This document shows positions 40,148 through 50,066 of a stretch of 64,000 nt of DNA, piece by piece. The notes below the pieces were generated by a model. That model did not search any database. It saw only the letters and a program-made list of their open reading frames with translations, and was not told the DNA's origin. The stretch covers positions 19,508-83,507 of the forward strand of contig NZ_CADIJQ010000016.1 of the NCBI RefSeq assembly GCF_902859595.1, in the 5' to 3' direction. Origin of the DNA: Achromobacter kerstersii (lineage in GTDB: Bacteria; Pseudomonadota; Gammaproteobacteria; Burkholderiales; Burkholderiaceae_B). The translations under genes and the position numbers were made by a program. The stretch's first letter is position 1; the number at the start of each line of letters is the position of its first letter.

Positions 40148-40927
40148 ATGCCAATGACCGTTGACGACATTTACCTGATCACCCCTAAGTTGTCGCTCGC
40201 TCGCCCCGGCGACGTCGACGCCTTGAAACCCTGGCTGGGCGCCGACCTGCCCGGCGGCTACGCCCGCTTCGTCACCTTGCTCGGGCAAGGCACGTACTGC
40301 GGACGGCTAATGGTGTGGATGCCGGCGCAGATCCTTGCCGATTGCGAATCTGAACGCGAGTTCGTCCGTGAGTACTTCGACGATTTCTGGGGGGATGACA
40401 GCACGATCGCCATGGAAGAAGCGGCGCGGAGCGTGCCGTTTGCCAGCACGGTCGATGGCGACAAGGTCTTGTACAGCGTCGAACGCCGGCAGGTCTTCGT
40501 GCTTCCCCGGCACGGCCAGGAGGTGATCTGGATGCCGCAGGGCGCGGACGATCCGCGGGATTGGGGGTTGCGCAACCCCGAAGATAAACACGCCGAAAGC
40601 GAATGGCGATACTTCGATTCGCACGTGGATCGCGGCATCATCGAGCTTTTCTCGTCCGGCAGCTTCGCGATCCACGATATGGCGGAACGGATCGCCGCGC
40701 GTTTTCCCCCCGCGCACCAGATCGATGCCCCGTGGGGCGCCCGTCTATTCCTGCCCGACATCCATGGCATGGCCCAACTGACACAAGCCCCCGGCGACAA
40801 GCGCGTTGGCGTGCGGCTGGAGTTTGACCTCGCAGCGGCTGCCCAATTGCAACCCTTGTTGGGCGAACTGGCGAACCTGGGTTTCCGGGAGACCTGGCGC
40901 TTCCCGTCGCTTAAGGGTCACGATTAG
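40148..40927 (+). CDS. SMI1/KNR4 (SUKH)-like protein
   Basis: 259 residues. The N-terminal part D-L-P-G-G-Y-A-R-F-V-T-L-L-G-Q-G-T-Y-C-G and the region I-A-M-E-E-A-A-R-S-V-P-F-A-S-T-V-D-G-D-K resemble the SUKH fold, found in yeast Smi1/Knr4 and in many bacterial immunity proteins. No toxin gene is adjacent, so it is probably an orphan or housekeeping member. The family call is by pattern only. Confidence 0.6.
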   Translation: MPMTVDDIYLITPKLSLARPGDVDALKPWLGADLPGGYARFVTLLGQGTYCGRLMVWMPAQILADCESEREFVREYFDDFWGDDSTIAMEEAARSVPFASTVDGDKVLYSVERRQVFVLPRHGQEVIWMPQGADDPRDWGLRNPEDKHAESEWRYFDSHVDRGIIELFSSGSFAIHDMAERIAARFPPAHQIDAPWGARLFLPDIHGMAQLTQAPGDKRVGVRLEFDLAAAAQLQPLLGELANLGFRETWRFPSLKGHD

Positions 40928-41046
40928 GCGAAGAAAGGGGGACCGGGCTCACTGATAGCGGCCGCGCTCAGTGAAATGATCAACAAGCGCCAAAACCATC
41001 CCGCCCTGCCCCGCACGCCCCCGCCCGCCCCGATACAATCACGGGC

Positions 41047-43701
41047 ATGAATTCAGCAACACAACCCACCGCCGCCGACGCCCACGCGGGCCATACCCCG
41101 ATGATGCAGCAGTACCTCCGCTTAAAAGCGGAGGCTGGCCCCTTGCTGCTCTTCTACCGCATGGGTGACTTCTATGAAATGTTCTATGAAGACGCGGAAC
41201 GCGGCGCGCGTCTGCTCAACCTGACGCTGACCAAGCGCGGTTCGTCCAACGGTATCCCGATTCCGATGGCCGGCCTGCCCGTGCACGCCATGGAGCAGTA
41301 CCTGGCCCGCTTGGTCGCGCTGGGCGAATCCATTGCCATCTGCGAGCAGATTGGCGACCCGGCCACGTCCAAGGGCCCGGTCGAACGCCGTATCGTGCGT
41401 ATCGTCACACCGGGCACGCTGACCGACGACGCCCTGCTGCCCGCCAAGGCCGACCGCGCGCTTGCCGCCGTGTTCGTCTCCGGCAACGCCCGTGCGCCGC
41501 GCGCCGGGCTGGCCTGGCTGAACTTGGCCAGCGGCGAATTCCGCGTCACCGAATGCGCGCCGGCTCAATTGGAATCAGAACTGCATCGCGTCGCGCCGGC
41601 CGAGATCATCTGCGCCGACAGCGCCGAATTTGATTTCCCGTTCGATGGCGCCCGCGCCCGTGTGCCTGATTGGCACTTCGAAAGCGATGGCGCACGTGCG
41701 CACCTGCTGGCCCACTTCAAGACCGACACGCTGGCCGGCTTCGACATCGAAGACATGCCGGCGGGCATTTGCGCGGCGGGCGCGCTGCTGCGCTACGCAG
41801 CGCGCACCCAGTCGCAGGCCTTGGCCCACGTGCAAAGCCTGTCGGCCGAGCGCCCGGGGCAGTACGTGCTGCTGGACCCGGTCACCCGCCGCAACCTTGA
41901 ACTGACGCAAACGCTGGCCGGCGAAGATTCGCCCACGCTGTTTTCGTTGCTGGACGGTTGCCGCACGCCGATGGGCAGCCGCCTGTTGCGCCGCTGGCTG
42001 CACCACCCCTTGCGTGAAAACGATCAAGCGCTGGCGCGCCAGCAAGCCATTTCGGCCCTGCTGGCTGGCCGCATGGATGTCGAGCAGACGTTCGGCTCTG
42101 CCGGTCTGCTGGAAGCGCTGCGCAGCGCCCTGAATGCGTTCCCCGACATCGAACGCATCGCCGCCCGCCTGGCGCTGCGCTCAGTGCGCCCGCGTGAACT
42201 GGCCAGCCTGCGCGATGCGCTGGAATCCCTGCCGGCCTTGCGCGATCTGCTCGAACCCATGGCCGCATCGCCGCGTCTGGGCGAGCTGATCTCGCATCTG
42301 TCGGTGGACCCGGCGCTGGCCGCGCTGCTGATGCGCGCGATTGCGCCGGAACCCGCCGTGGCCATCCGCGACGGCGGCGTGCTGGCCGCAGGGTTTGACG
42401 CCGAGCTGGACGAGCTGCGCGGCCTGGCCGCCGACGGTGGCGACTTCCTGCTGCAACTGGAAGCCCGCGAACGCGAACGCACCGGCATCAGCAACCTGCG
42501 CGTGGAATTCAACCGCGTGCACGGGTTCTATATCGAAGTCAGCAAGGGCCAGACGGCCAAGGTGCCGGAAGACTACCGCCGCCGCCAGACGCTGAAGAAC
42601 GCCGAACGCTACATCACGCCCGAGCTCAAGACCTGGGAAGACAAGGTGCTGTCGGCGCAAGACCGTTCGCTGGCCCGCGAAAAATGGCTGTTTGAACAAC
42701 TGCTGGATGTGCTGGCCGAACACGTGCGCCCGCTGTCTGATTGCGCGGCTGCCCTTGCCGAGCTGGACACGCTGGCCGCCCTGGCCGATCACGCGCGCCG
42801 CCACGACTGGATCGCGCCTGACTTGTCGGAACAGGCCGACATCGACATCGACGCCGGCCGCCATCCCGTCGTGGAACATGCCATCGAACGCTTCACGCCC
42901 AACGGCTGCCGGCTGGACCCGGCGCGCCGCATGCTGCTGATCACCGGCCCGAACATGGGCGGTAAATCGACGTACATGCGGCAGGTGGCGCTGATTGTGC
43001 TGCTGGCGCGCATCGGCAGCTTTGTGCCGGCGGCGCGCGCGCGCATTGGCAAGATCGACCGCATCTTCACCCGCATCGGTGCGGCCGACGATCTGGCCGG
43101 CGGGCGCTCGACCTTCATGATGGAAATGACGGAAGCCGCCGCCATCCTGTCGGCCAGCACGCCCAACAGCCTGGTGCTGATGGACGAAATCGGCCGTGGC
43201 ACGTCCACCTACGACGGCCTGGCGCTGGCCTGGGCCATTGCCTGCCGCCTGCTGGCGCACAACCGCGCGCTGACGCTGTTCGCCACCCACTATTTCGAAC
43301 TGACCCGCCTGCCGGCCGAACAACCGGCATCCGCCAACGTGCATCTGGCCGCGGCGGAATCCGCCAGCGGCATCGTGTTCCTGCACGAAGTGCGCGAAGG
43401 CCCCGCCAGCCGCAGCTACGGGATTCAGGTGGCGCAACGCGCGGGCGTGCCTGCCGCCGTCATCCGCCAAGCCACGCGTGAACTCGAACGGCTGGAAGCG
43501 CAGGGCGCGCCCACGCCCCAGCTGGGCCTGTTCTCTGCTGCGGCCGATGCCGATGCGCAAGCCTACGCCGAGGCCGAACGTTCCGACGCCATCGACGCGC
43601 TGGACGCCTTGCGCGAAGCACTCGCCACGATCGACCCCGACAGCCTCACCCCGCGCGAAGCGCTGGATGCCCTTTACCGTTTGAAGAAACACGTTCAATG
43701 A
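41047..43701 (+). CDS. mutS: DNA mismatch repair protein MutS
   Basis: 884 residues, normal MutS length. The mismatch-binding Phe-x-Glu occurs in G-D-F-Y-E-M-F near residue 40, the lever and clamp domains occupy the middle, and Walker A G-P-N-M-G-G-K-S-T-Y is near 634-643. Walker B L-M-D-E-I-G-R-G-T-S and the T-H-Y-F-E-L switch follow. MutS recognises base mismatches and recruits MutL. The stop overlaps the start of the RoxA-like gene (ATGA), so the two are likely co-expressed. Confidence 0.97.
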   Translation: MNSATQPTAADAHAGHTPMMQQYLRLKAEAGPLLLFYRMGDFYEMFYEDAERGARLLNLTLTKRGSSNGIPIPMAGLPVHAMEQYLARLVALGESIAICEQIGDPATSKGPVERRIVRIVTPGTLTDDALLPAKADRALAAVFVSGNARAPRAGLAWLNLASGEFRVTECAPAQLESELHRVAPAEIICADSAEFDFPFDGARARVPDWHFESDGARAHLLAHFKTDTLAGFDIEDMPAGICAAGALLRYAARTQSQALAHVQSLSAERPGQYVLLDPVTRRNLELTQTLAGEDSPTLFSLLDGCRTPMGSRLLRRWLHHPLRENDQALARQQAISALLAGRMDVEQTFGSAGLLEALRSALNAFPDIERIAARLALRSVRPRELASLRDALESLPALRDLLEPMAASPRLGELISHLSVDPALAALLMRAIAPEPAVAIRDGGVLAAGFDAELDELRGLAADGGDFLLQLEARERERTGISNLRVEFNRVHGFYIEVSKGQTAKVPEDYRRRQTLKNAERYITPELKTWEDKVLSAQDRSLAREKWLFEQLLDVLAEHVRPLSDCAAALAELDTLAALADHARRHDWIAPDLSEQADIDIDAGRHPVVEHAIERFTPNGCRLDPARRMLLITGPNMGGKSTYMRQVALIVLLARIGSFVPAARARIGKIDRIFTRIGAADDLAGGRSTFMMEMTEAAAILSASTPNSLVLMDEIGRGTSTYDGLALAWAIACRLLAHNRALTLFATHYFELTRLPAEQPASANVHLAAAESASGIVFLHEVREGPASRSYGIQVAQRAGVPAAVIRQATRELERLEAQGAPTPQLGLFSAAADADAQAYAEAERSDAIDALDALREALATIDPDSLTPREALDALYRLKKHVQ

Positions 43702-44891
43702 ACCTCGATCACGCGTTGCCGCTCTTGGGCAATCAAAGCCCCAACGACTTCATGCGCCGCTATTGGCAGCGCAAGCCGCTGTTGATCCGCCAGGCCATCC
43801 CTGACTTCAAGCCGCCGCTCACCATCGCCGCCATCAAGAAGCTGGCGCGCCGCGACGACGTGGAGTCGCGCCTGATCTGGCGCGAGAACGGCGAATGGCA
43901 AATGGAGAACGGCCCGTTCGCGCGTCTGCCCAAAGACAACGAAGGCGACTGGACGCTGCTGGTGCAAAGCGTGGACCTGCTCAGCGACGCCGCGTCCGAA
44001 CTCATGGGGCTGTTCCGTTTCATTCCCGACGCGCGCCTGGACGACGTGATGATCAGCATCGCCAGCCACGGCGGCGGCGTGGGCCCCCACTTCGACAGCT
44101 ATGACGTGTTCCTGCTGCAAGCCGCAGGCGAACGCGAATGGCGTTACGGCCGTCAGAAAGATCTGTCGCTTGCGCCCGACCTGCCACTGAAAATCCTCAG
44201 CAACTTTCAGCCGGAAGAAAAAGCCGTGCTGGCCCCGGGCGACATGCTGTACCTGCCGCCGCAGGCCGCGCATGACGGCATTGCGGTCGGCGACGGCTGC
44301 ATGACGATTTCGATAGGCTTTCGCGCCCCCACGCAAGCCACGCTGGCGCGCGGGCTGCTTGAGGCGGCGGCTGACCAGGTGATGGCCCGCGTGGGCTTGC
44401 TGGGCGGCCCTTACGGCGAACCCGCGCTGCCCGGCCCGAAGTTGTCTGCGGTGTACCGTGACCCCGGCCAGCCGGCGGTGGACACGCCTGCGGCCCTGCC
44501 CGATGCGCTGGTCGCCGCCACGCTGGAAACGGTTGAAAAGATGCGCTTCGATGATGCGCTAGCCTCGCGGTTCCTGGGCTGCTGGCTGACCGAACCGCAC
44601 AACCAGAGCGTGTTCGACGCGCCCGAGGACATGGACGTGGATCTCGAAGAAGACTGGCCTGCCGCCGGCCGGCTGGTGCTGGATCGCCGCAGCCGCATGC
44701 TATATCGCGGCAAGCAGCTCTTCATCAACGGCGAAACCGCCATGACGCCCGCGGATGCCGCCTTGCGCCAGCTTGCGGATGCGCGCAGCCTGGATTGCGC
44801 GAACCCGGCCTGCGCGAAGCTGTCGCCCGAGGCCCGTTCATGCCTGGCGGATTGGCTGGATTCGGGGTGGATTCACTACGTGGCATCGTAG
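43698..44891 (+). CDS. roxA: JmjC/cupin ribosomal oxygenase, RoxA/YcfD-type
   Basis: 397 residues. The 2-oxoglutarate oxygenase iron site is visible as H-F-D in G-P-H-F-D-S-Y-D-V-F near residue 131 and a distal His in P-P-Q-A-A-H-D-G-I-A-V-G near 190. The N-terminal F-M-R-R-Y-W-Q-R-K-P-L-L-I and long C-terminal winged-helix-like region are typical of the arginine hydroxylase of 50S protein L16 (YcfD). It overlaps mutS by four bases, an arrangement I recall from Bordetella genomes. The symbol is by homology. Confidence 0.87.
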   Translation: MNLDHALPLLGNQSPNDFMRRYWQRKPLLIRQAIPDFKPPLTIAAIKKLARRDDVESRLIWRENGEWQMENGPFARLPKDNEGDWTLLVQSVDLLSDAASELMGLFRFIPDARLDDVMISIASHGGGVGPHFDSYDVFLLQAAGEREWRYGRQKDLSLAPDLPLKILSNFQPEEKAVLAPGDMLYLPPQAAHDGIAVGDGCMTISIGFRAPTQATLARGLLEAAADQVMARVGLLGGPYGEPALPGPKLSAVYRDPGQPAVDTPAALPDALVAATLETVEKMRFDDALASRFLGCWLTEPHNQSVFDAPEDMDVDLEEDWPAAGRLVLDRRSRMLYRGKQLFINGETAMTPADAALRQLADARSLDCANPACAKLSPEARSCLADWLDSGWIHYVAS

Positions 44892-45108
44892 TATCCAGAC
44901 ACGTGCGCGTATCTTTCTCGAACAGAACGCAATCAGGTCTGATCGCAGGGACACATAAAGAAAGAGATAACACGAAGCTGAAAGGTTTGTTGCCGTTGGG
45001 ATGCCACCTTTTTAACTTTCACACGCGATCGGACCGTGGGTTCCTGTAGCCTGGATTCTGGTTTCCCCTAAGGGGGTTTCAAGAGTCGTCATCTACAGGA
45101 GTCCAAAA

Positions 45109-45336
45109 ATGATGAGCAAAACCTTGATTATTGCTTCGGTGCTGGCCGTCGCGCTCAGCGCTTGCAACAAGAAGGAAGATGCCCCGGCGCCCGCGACCAA
45201 CCCCACTCCGGGTGCAAGCACGCCCGCACCCACCACCACGCCGCCGGCCACCTCGCCGGCTCCGGCCCCCACTCCTAACACCACGCCGGGTGGCGGTTCG
45301 ACCACCCCGGGCGGCTCGACCACGCCCGCGTCTTAA
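45109..45336 (+). CDS. small Pro/Thr-rich lipoprotein
   Basis: 75 residues from ATG 45109 (AGGAG upstream; ATG 45112 is an alternative). The signal peptide ends in the lipobox L-S-A-C near residue 19, so it should be a membrane-anchored lipoprotein. The mature part is a flexible Pro/Thr/Gly/Ala chain with two G-G-S-T-T-P-G-like repeats and no folded domain. The upstream ~200 bases hold no ORF; a CCCCTAAGGGG dyad lies at 45065-45075. Confidence 0.8.
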   Translation: MMSKTLIIASVLAVALSACNKKEDAPAPATNPTPGASTPAPTTTPPATSPAPAPTPNTTPGGGSTTPGGSTTPAS

Positions 45337-45370
45337 TAAAAACAGAGACGAACCCCCGCTCTGAAGACGT

Positions 45371-45407
45371 AAAAAAGCCCCGGCAATTCAATTGCCGGGG
45401 CTTTTTT
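45371..45407. terminator. bidirectional rho-independent terminator
   Basis: AAAAAAGCCCCGGCAAT and ATTGCCGGGGCTTTTTT form a near-perfect long stem with a short TCAA loop, flanked by A- and T-runs. It can serve the lipoprotein gene on plus and bamC on minus. A second palindrome (GGCCGGCAT/ATGCCGGCC, 45428-45450) stands between it and bamC. Confidence 0.93.
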
Positions 45408-45459
45408 GCGTCCTTTGAAAGCGGACAGGCCGGCATTTTAATGCCGGCCGTTTTCAGCT

Positions 45460-46584
45460 TTACATCTTGTCCTTCAGCACGCTCAGCAGACGCTGGGCGG
45501 TAGCGCTGCTGTCGCGCGCGCCGTTGGCGTCCAGCACCGTCACCGTGGTCTGGTCGCCCGTGGCGGCCAGGTGGATGCGGTACTGCGGCGCTTGAGCCGC
45601 CTTGTCGCCCGAGAACATGCGGCTGAAGAAGCCCGGTTGCTCGTTCTTTTCGCCGGTGTCGGTATCCACGTAGCGAACGAAGTAGTCGCCAGCGGAACGG
45701 TCGCGGTCTTCAACGGCGAAACCACCGCCGTCCAGCGCCACGCCAACGCGGCGCCATGCGCGGTCGAACGATTCGGCCACCAGCAGCGTTGCGCCTTGCG
45801 CACGGACATCTTCCTGCACGGCAGGCTTCTGCGGCGCGGCTTCCGCCTGCTGCACCAGCTTGCGGGCGTTGTCGACGTCGGAACCCAGGTAGACCATCAT
45901 GCGGGCGAGCATGGCGGCGTTCAGGCCCGGATCTTCCTTGCCGTTTTGCCACTGCACTTGGCCGCCGTCGCTGCCGACGCGCTTTTCAAGCATCTGGCGA
46001 TGGCTGACGAACACTTCGGTGTGACCGTTGACGCGCTCGACGCGGGTGCGGAATTTCTCGCGCTCGCCGCTATCCCAGGCCGATTCCAGCACGGCGCCCA
46101 AGGCTTGGCGCAACCAGCTTTCCGGAATCTTGGCGCGGTTTTCCGCCCAGTCGGTTTCGATCAAACCCGCACCGGGGTTGTTGCTGGCCACCGTGAAGCC
46201 GCTCTCGGTCCAGAAGTCGACCAGACGCGGGAACACGTCTTCCGGGGCACGATCAATGACGAGCCAGCGCAGGTCGCCATCACGCTCGACGCGCATGTCT
46301 TGGCGGCCGGGAAGCACATTGCTGGTCTTCGGGGCGGCGGCTTGCGCCTGGCCCTGCTGTTGGAACTGCGAATACGTCGTCGAGCCCGAGGCCGGCGCGC
46401 GGTAACGCGGATCACTGTTTGCCTGAGTCAGATCCGGCGGGATGCTCAGAGGCTCTCCACGCTGGGTGACGGCGCTCTTGTAGTTGACGGATTCTTCATT
46501 GCCCAGGAATTGATTGACCTCGCTGCAGCCGGCCAATAACACCAGAGACATCAATGCCGACAAACCGGCATGACGCTTGTTCAT
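45460..46584 (-). CDS. bamC: Outer membrane protein assembly factor BamC (NlpB)
   Basis: 374 residues from ATG 46584. A signal peptide with lipobox L-L-A-G-C (about residues 16-20) marks an outer-membrane-facing lipoprotein. The unstructured N-terminal stretch P-L-S-I-P-P-D-L that contacts BamD is present, followed by two helix-grip domains (about 90-200 and 240-370). It follows dapA with a 17-base gap, the classical dapA-bamC order. Part of the BAM beta-barrel insertion machine. Confidence 0.93.
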   Translation of the reverse strand: MNKRHAGLSALMSLVLLAGCSEVNQFLGNEESVNYKSAVTQRGEPLSIPPDLTQANSDPRYRAPASGSTTYSQFQQQGQAQAAAPKTSNVLPGRQDMRVERDGDLRWLVIDRAPEDVFPRLVDFWTESGFTVASNNPGAGLIETDWAENRAKIPESWLRQALGAVLESAWDSGEREKFRTRVERVNGHTEVFVSHRQMLEKRVGSDGGQVQWQNGKEDPGLNAAMLARMMVYLGSDVDNARKLVQQAEAAPQKPAVQEDVRAQGATLLVAESFDRAWRRVGVALDGGGFAVEDRDRSAGDYFVRYVDTDTGEKNEQPGFFSRMFSGDKAAQAPQYRIHLAATGDQTTVTVLDANGARDSSATAQRLLSVLKDKM

Positions 46585-46601
46585 ACGTATCCTCACGATA
46601 T

Positions 46602-47507
46602 TTAGAGCAGACCCGTTTCCTGGAGCGCACGACGCACGATTTCGTGGTTCTGCGTTCCCAGTTCAACCAGCGGGAGCCGGTAGCCCAGTGCGCTGCGGCC
46701 CATTTCGGCCAACGCCCACTTGACGGGGATGGGATTGGCTTCAACAAACAAAGCCTTGTTCAGACGCGCCAGGTACGCATTAAGTTCACGCACCTTCGGC
46801 ACATTGCCGGCCAGCGCCGCGGCGCACAGCTCATGCATGAGCTTGGGCGCCACGTTGGCGGTAACCGAGATGTTGCCACGCGCGCCCAACAGGATCAGGG
46901 CGGCGGCGGTGGGGTCATCACCGCTGAAAACCTGGAAGCTGGCAGGCGCTTCGCGCAGCAGCAAGCCACCGCGGGCGATGTCGCCGGTGGCATCCTTGAT
47001 GCCGATGATGCCCGGCACCTGCGCCAGGCGCAGAACCGTTTCGTTGCTCATATCGGCAACGGTGCGGCCCGGCACGTTGTACAGGATGGTGGGCAGATCG
47101 ACGGCTTCCGCGATGGTGCGGAAGTGACGGTACAAGCCTTCTTGCGACGGCTTGTTGTAATAGGGAACGACCGACAGGCCGGCCTGCGCGCCCACTGCCT
47201 TGGCGTGACGCGTCAGGTGGATGGCTTCGTCGGTGGAGTTGGCGCCCACGCCAGCGATGACCGGGATACGGCCAGCGGCATGTTCGACCGCAACACGGAT
47301 CAGTTCCGCGTGCTCTTCCATGGAGACCGTGGGAGATTCCCCAGTGGTGCCCACCACCACCAGCGCATCGGTTCCTTCCTGAACGTGCCAGTCGATCAAT
47401 GACCGGTAGGCAGCGTAGTCCAAGGTGCCATCGGGCTGCATGGGGGTGACCAGGGCCACCAAGCTGCCCTGGAAATTAACGCCTGCGGCGGTTGCAGGGG
47501 ATGCCAT
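46602..47507 (-). CDS. dapA: 4-Hydroxy-tetrahydrodipicolinate synthase
   Basis: 301 residues from ATG 47507; an upstream 17-residue extension is rejected. The active site is complete: G-T-T-G-E-S-P-T with the Thr pair, Y-Y-N-K-P with the catalytic Tyr near residue 142, and the Schiff-base Lys in G-I-I-G-I-K-D-A-T-G. It condenses pyruvate with aspartate semialdehyde in lysine and diaminopimelate synthesis. It is upstream of bamC in the same operon. Confidence 0.97.
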   Translation of the reverse strand: MASPATAAGVNFQGSLVALVTPMQPDGTLDYAAYRSLIDWHVQEGTDALVVVGTTGESPTVSMEEHAELIRVAVEHAAGRIPVIAGVGANSTDEAIHLTRHAKAVGAQAGLSVVPYYNKPSQEGLYRHFRTIAEAVDLPTILYNVPGRTVADMSNETVLRLAQVPGIIGIKDATGDIARGGLLLREAPASFQVFSGDDPTAAALILLGARGNISVTANVAPKLMHELCAAALAGNVPKVRELNAYLARLNKALFVEANPIPVKWALAEMGRSALGYRLPLVELGTQNHEIVRRALQETGLL

Positions 47508-47594
47508 AAATGTAGGGCTCCAACGCCCCACGGCAGGATGCCCCAGGGCCAGAATCAATGAAACCGCTGAGTTTAACGGATATTGGCCGAAATC

Positions 47595-48242
47595 CTACAG
47601 AAACCACTGGACGATAGTCGTTCCAAATTCGTACACCGGGCGCATCAAAAGCCAGAGCACATCGGTAACCAGCAGGACGATGACAATCACCAGACCGTAG
47701 GGCTCAATCTTCGAGTACTGCCAGGCCAGGCGGTTGGGCAGCAGGCTGAACAGGATGCGTCCCCCATCCAGCGGCAGGATCGGCAGCAGATTCAGCGCCA
47801 TCAGCACCAGATTGATATTCACGCCCGCCACGCCCATCTGGAACCAGAACGATTCCTGCATGCCGGATTCCAGCATCAGACGCAGCGAAAAGGCCCACAG
47901 AATTGCCATGAACAGGTTCGCCGCCGGCCCCGCCAGCGCCACCCAGAGCATGTCGCGCTTGGGGCGGCGCAGACGGCCGAAGTCCACCGGCACCGGTTTG
48001 GCCCAGCCGAACAGCATGCCCGGGCTGCCCAGCAGCTTGGACGCAAGCAGGATGGCGACTGGCACCAGCAGCGTGCCAATCGGGTCGATATGGCGCGCCG
48101 GATTCAGGCTGATGCGGCCAGCCTCATACGCGGTGGGGTCGCCGAACATGCGCGCAACGTAGCCGTGCGCGGCTTCGTGCAGGGTGATGGCGAAAATTAC
48201 CGGTATCGCGTAAACCGCAATGGTTTGGATGATGTCATTCAT
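47595..48242 (-). CDS. Site-2 protease family (M50) membrane metalloprotease
   Basis: 215 residues with several hydrophobic helices. The zinc motif is L-H-E-A-A-H-G-Y near residue 21, and the second metal ligand lies in L-N-L-L-P-I-L-P-L-D-G-G-R-I near 150. This is the compact, PDZ-less subgroup of M50 found next to tRNA-modification/peptidase genes. It may cleave anti-sigma factors or membrane proteins. It is 73 bases from the YciO-type gene on the same strand. Confidence 0.93.
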   Translation of the reverse strand: MNDIIQTIAVYAIPVIFAITLHEAAHGYVARMFGDPTAYEAGRISLNPARHIDPIGTLLVPVAILLASKLLGSPGMLFGWAKPVPVDFGRLRRPKRDMLWVALAGPAANLFMAILWAFSLRLMLESGMQESFWFQMGVAGVNINLVLMALNLLPILPLDGGRILFSLLPNRLAWQYSKIEPYGLVIVIVLLVTDVLWLLMRPVYEFGTTIVQWFL

Positions 48243-48314
48243 GGCGAACCGGATTGTAGATGAGCCGCGTGCCGGCGGGAGCCGGCACGCAAGGTAAAAC
48301 GCAAGAGGGAAAAA

Positions 48315-48941
48315 TCAGACAAGGCCAAGCGTGGCGGGATCGCCCCGGCCTACGCGAACCACGACGGGATCATCGCTGGTGAGGTCGATGACGGTGGTCG
48401 GCGATTGCGGGCAGGCGCCCGCGTCGATGATGGCCGCCAAGTCATGGTCGTAGCGATCGCGGATGGCTTCAGCGTCGTTCAACGCTTCCGTTTCGTCTTT
48501 GGGAATCAGGGTCGTGGACAGCAACGGCGCGCCCACTTGTTCCAGCAATCCCAGCATGACGACGTTGTCCGGCACGCGAATGCCGATGGTCTTGCGCGAC
48601 GGGTGGGACACACGCCGCGGCACTTCCTTGGTGGCTTCAAGAATGAAGGTCCACGGACCCGGCGTTGCGGCTTTCAACAAGCGGTATTGCTTGTTGTCGA
48701 CGCGCGCGAAATGGCCAATTTCAGCCAGATCGCGGCACAGCAAAGTGAGGTGATGTCTTTCGTCCAGGCCGCGTAGCCGGCGCAAGCCGTCCGCAGCGTC
48801 CTTATCGTCCAGCCGCGCGACTACGGCATAGCTGGAATCGGTGGGTACGGCCACAAGGCCCCCATCGTTCAGCCATTGGGCTGCCTGCTTCAGCAGGCGA
48901 GGTTGAGGATTCGCAGGATGAATAGATAAATGCAGAGCCAT
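48315..48941 (-). CDS. YciO-type Sua5/YrdC-fold protein (threonylcarbamoyl-AMP synthase family)
   Basis: 208 residues. The nucleotide- and threonine-pocket motifs G-G-L-V-A-V-P-T-D-S-S-Y-A, R-R-L-R-G-L-D-E-R-H-H-L-T-L-L-C and T-P-G-P-W-T-F-I-L match the YrdC/YciO fold; K-R of the usual T-K-R-P loop is replaced by D-E-R. YciO paralogues have weaker TC-AMP synthase activity than TsaC. The protein is probably a tRNA t6A-related or RNA-binding paralogue. Confidence 0.88.
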   Translation of the reverse strand: MALHLSIHPANPQPRLLKQAAQWLNDGGLVAVPTDSSYAVVARLDDKDAADGLRRLRGLDERHHLTLLCRDLAEIGHFARVDNKQYRLLKAATPGPWTFILEATKEVPRRVSHPSRKTIGIRVPDNVVMLGLLEQVGAPLLSTTLIPKDETEALNDAEAIRDRYDHDLAAIIDAGACPQSPTTVIDLTSDDPVVVRVGRGDPATLGLV

Positions 48942-49027
48942 GGGTTTATCCTAACACTCTTGAATGCCGCCCAGCATGGCGCGGCGATGCAAAATGGCGG
49001 GAACGCCGACCCGCCCGGAGAAACAGT

Positions 49028-49882
49028 ATGCGCCTCGATGACTCGCGCGAAAGCGACAATGTGGAAGACCGACGTGCCAGCGGTCCCCGAATCGGCGGCC
49101 GGGGAACCATCGGCATCGGTACGATAGTACTTGCCTTGGTGGCCATGTACTTTGGCGTGGACCCCAACGTGGTCTTGCAGATGGCCGAAGGCCCGCCTGA
49201 AACCCAGCAGCAAGCGCCCGCCACGCGCCCGCCCGTGAACGATCCGCAAGCGCGCTTCGTGGCCAAAGTGCTGGGCGAAACCGAAGATACCTGGAGCGCC
49301 ATTTTTCAGAAAGATCTGAACCGGCAATACGTCGCGCCCAAGCTCGTGCTGTTTCGCGGCGCGACGCCCACGGCCTGCGGCACCGGCCAGACGGCGATGG
49401 GCCCCTTCTACTGCCCCGGCGACAGCAAGGTGTATATCGACCTGGCGTTCTTTGATGAATTGCAGAACCGCTTCAAGGCGCCGGGCGACTTCGCTCAGGC
49501 CTACGTGATTGCGCATGAAGTCGGCCACCACGTGCAGCACTTGCTGGGCATCTCGGACCAGGTCGACCAATTGCGCCGCCGCAATCCGGCTCAAGCCAAC
49601 GTGTTGTCGGTGCGGATCGAATTGCAGGCTGACTGTTTTGCCGGCCTGTGGGCGCAGCGCGCGAATGCGGCGCGCAACATCCTGGAAGGCGGCGACGTGG
49701 AAGAAGCGTTGGCGGCAGCCACCGCCATTGGCGACGACCGTCTGCAAAAGCAGACGCAAGGCTATGCCGTGCCGGACTCATTCACCCATGGCTCGTCGGC
49801 TCAGCGCGTGCGCTGGTTCAAGCGCGGCCTGGACAGCGGCAACATCAAGCAATGCGATACGTTCTCAGCCAGCACGTTGTAG
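49028..49882 (+). CDS. ypfJ: Neutral zinc metallopeptidase, YpfJ family
   Basis: 284 residues from ATG 49028 with GGAG upstream. An N-terminal transmembrane helix (about 28-45) anchors the protein. The zinc site is H-E-V-G-H-H-V-Q-H near residue 163 and the downstream Glu in R-I-E-L-Q-A-D-C-F-A-G near 200. The C-x-T-G-Q-T-A and F-Y-C-P-G-D segments are family-typical. It is likely a periplasmic peptidase of unknown substrate. It starts 86 bases from the divergent YciO-type gene. Confidence 0.92.
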   Translation: MRLDDSRESDNVEDRRASGPRIGGRGTIGIGTIVLALVAMYFGVDPNVVLQMAEGPPETQQQAPATRPPVNDPQARFVAKVLGETEDTWSAIFQKDLNRQYVAPKLVLFRGATPTACGTGQTAMGPFYCPGDSKVYIDLAFFDELQNRFKAPGDFAQAYVIAHEVGHHVQHLLGISDQVDQLRRRNPAQANVLSVRIELQADCFAGLWAQRANAARNILEGGDVEEALAAATAIGDDRLQKQTQGYAVPDSFTHGSSAQRVRWFKRGLDSGNIKQCDTFSASTL

Positions 49883-50066
49883 GCGCGGGATGAAGGCGCG
49901 TTGTCCGGCTATCTTTTGGCTGTATATCCATCCAGTCAAAAGATCGACACCGTCTTCATCTTGTAAGATTACGCCCCCTCGCACTGTTTCCGCGCATGAG
50001 TCCCCTGCGCCGACGCGAGCGGCGCCGCGCACCTGAAGCGCAATTCCAAGACCCTACCTCTGTTTT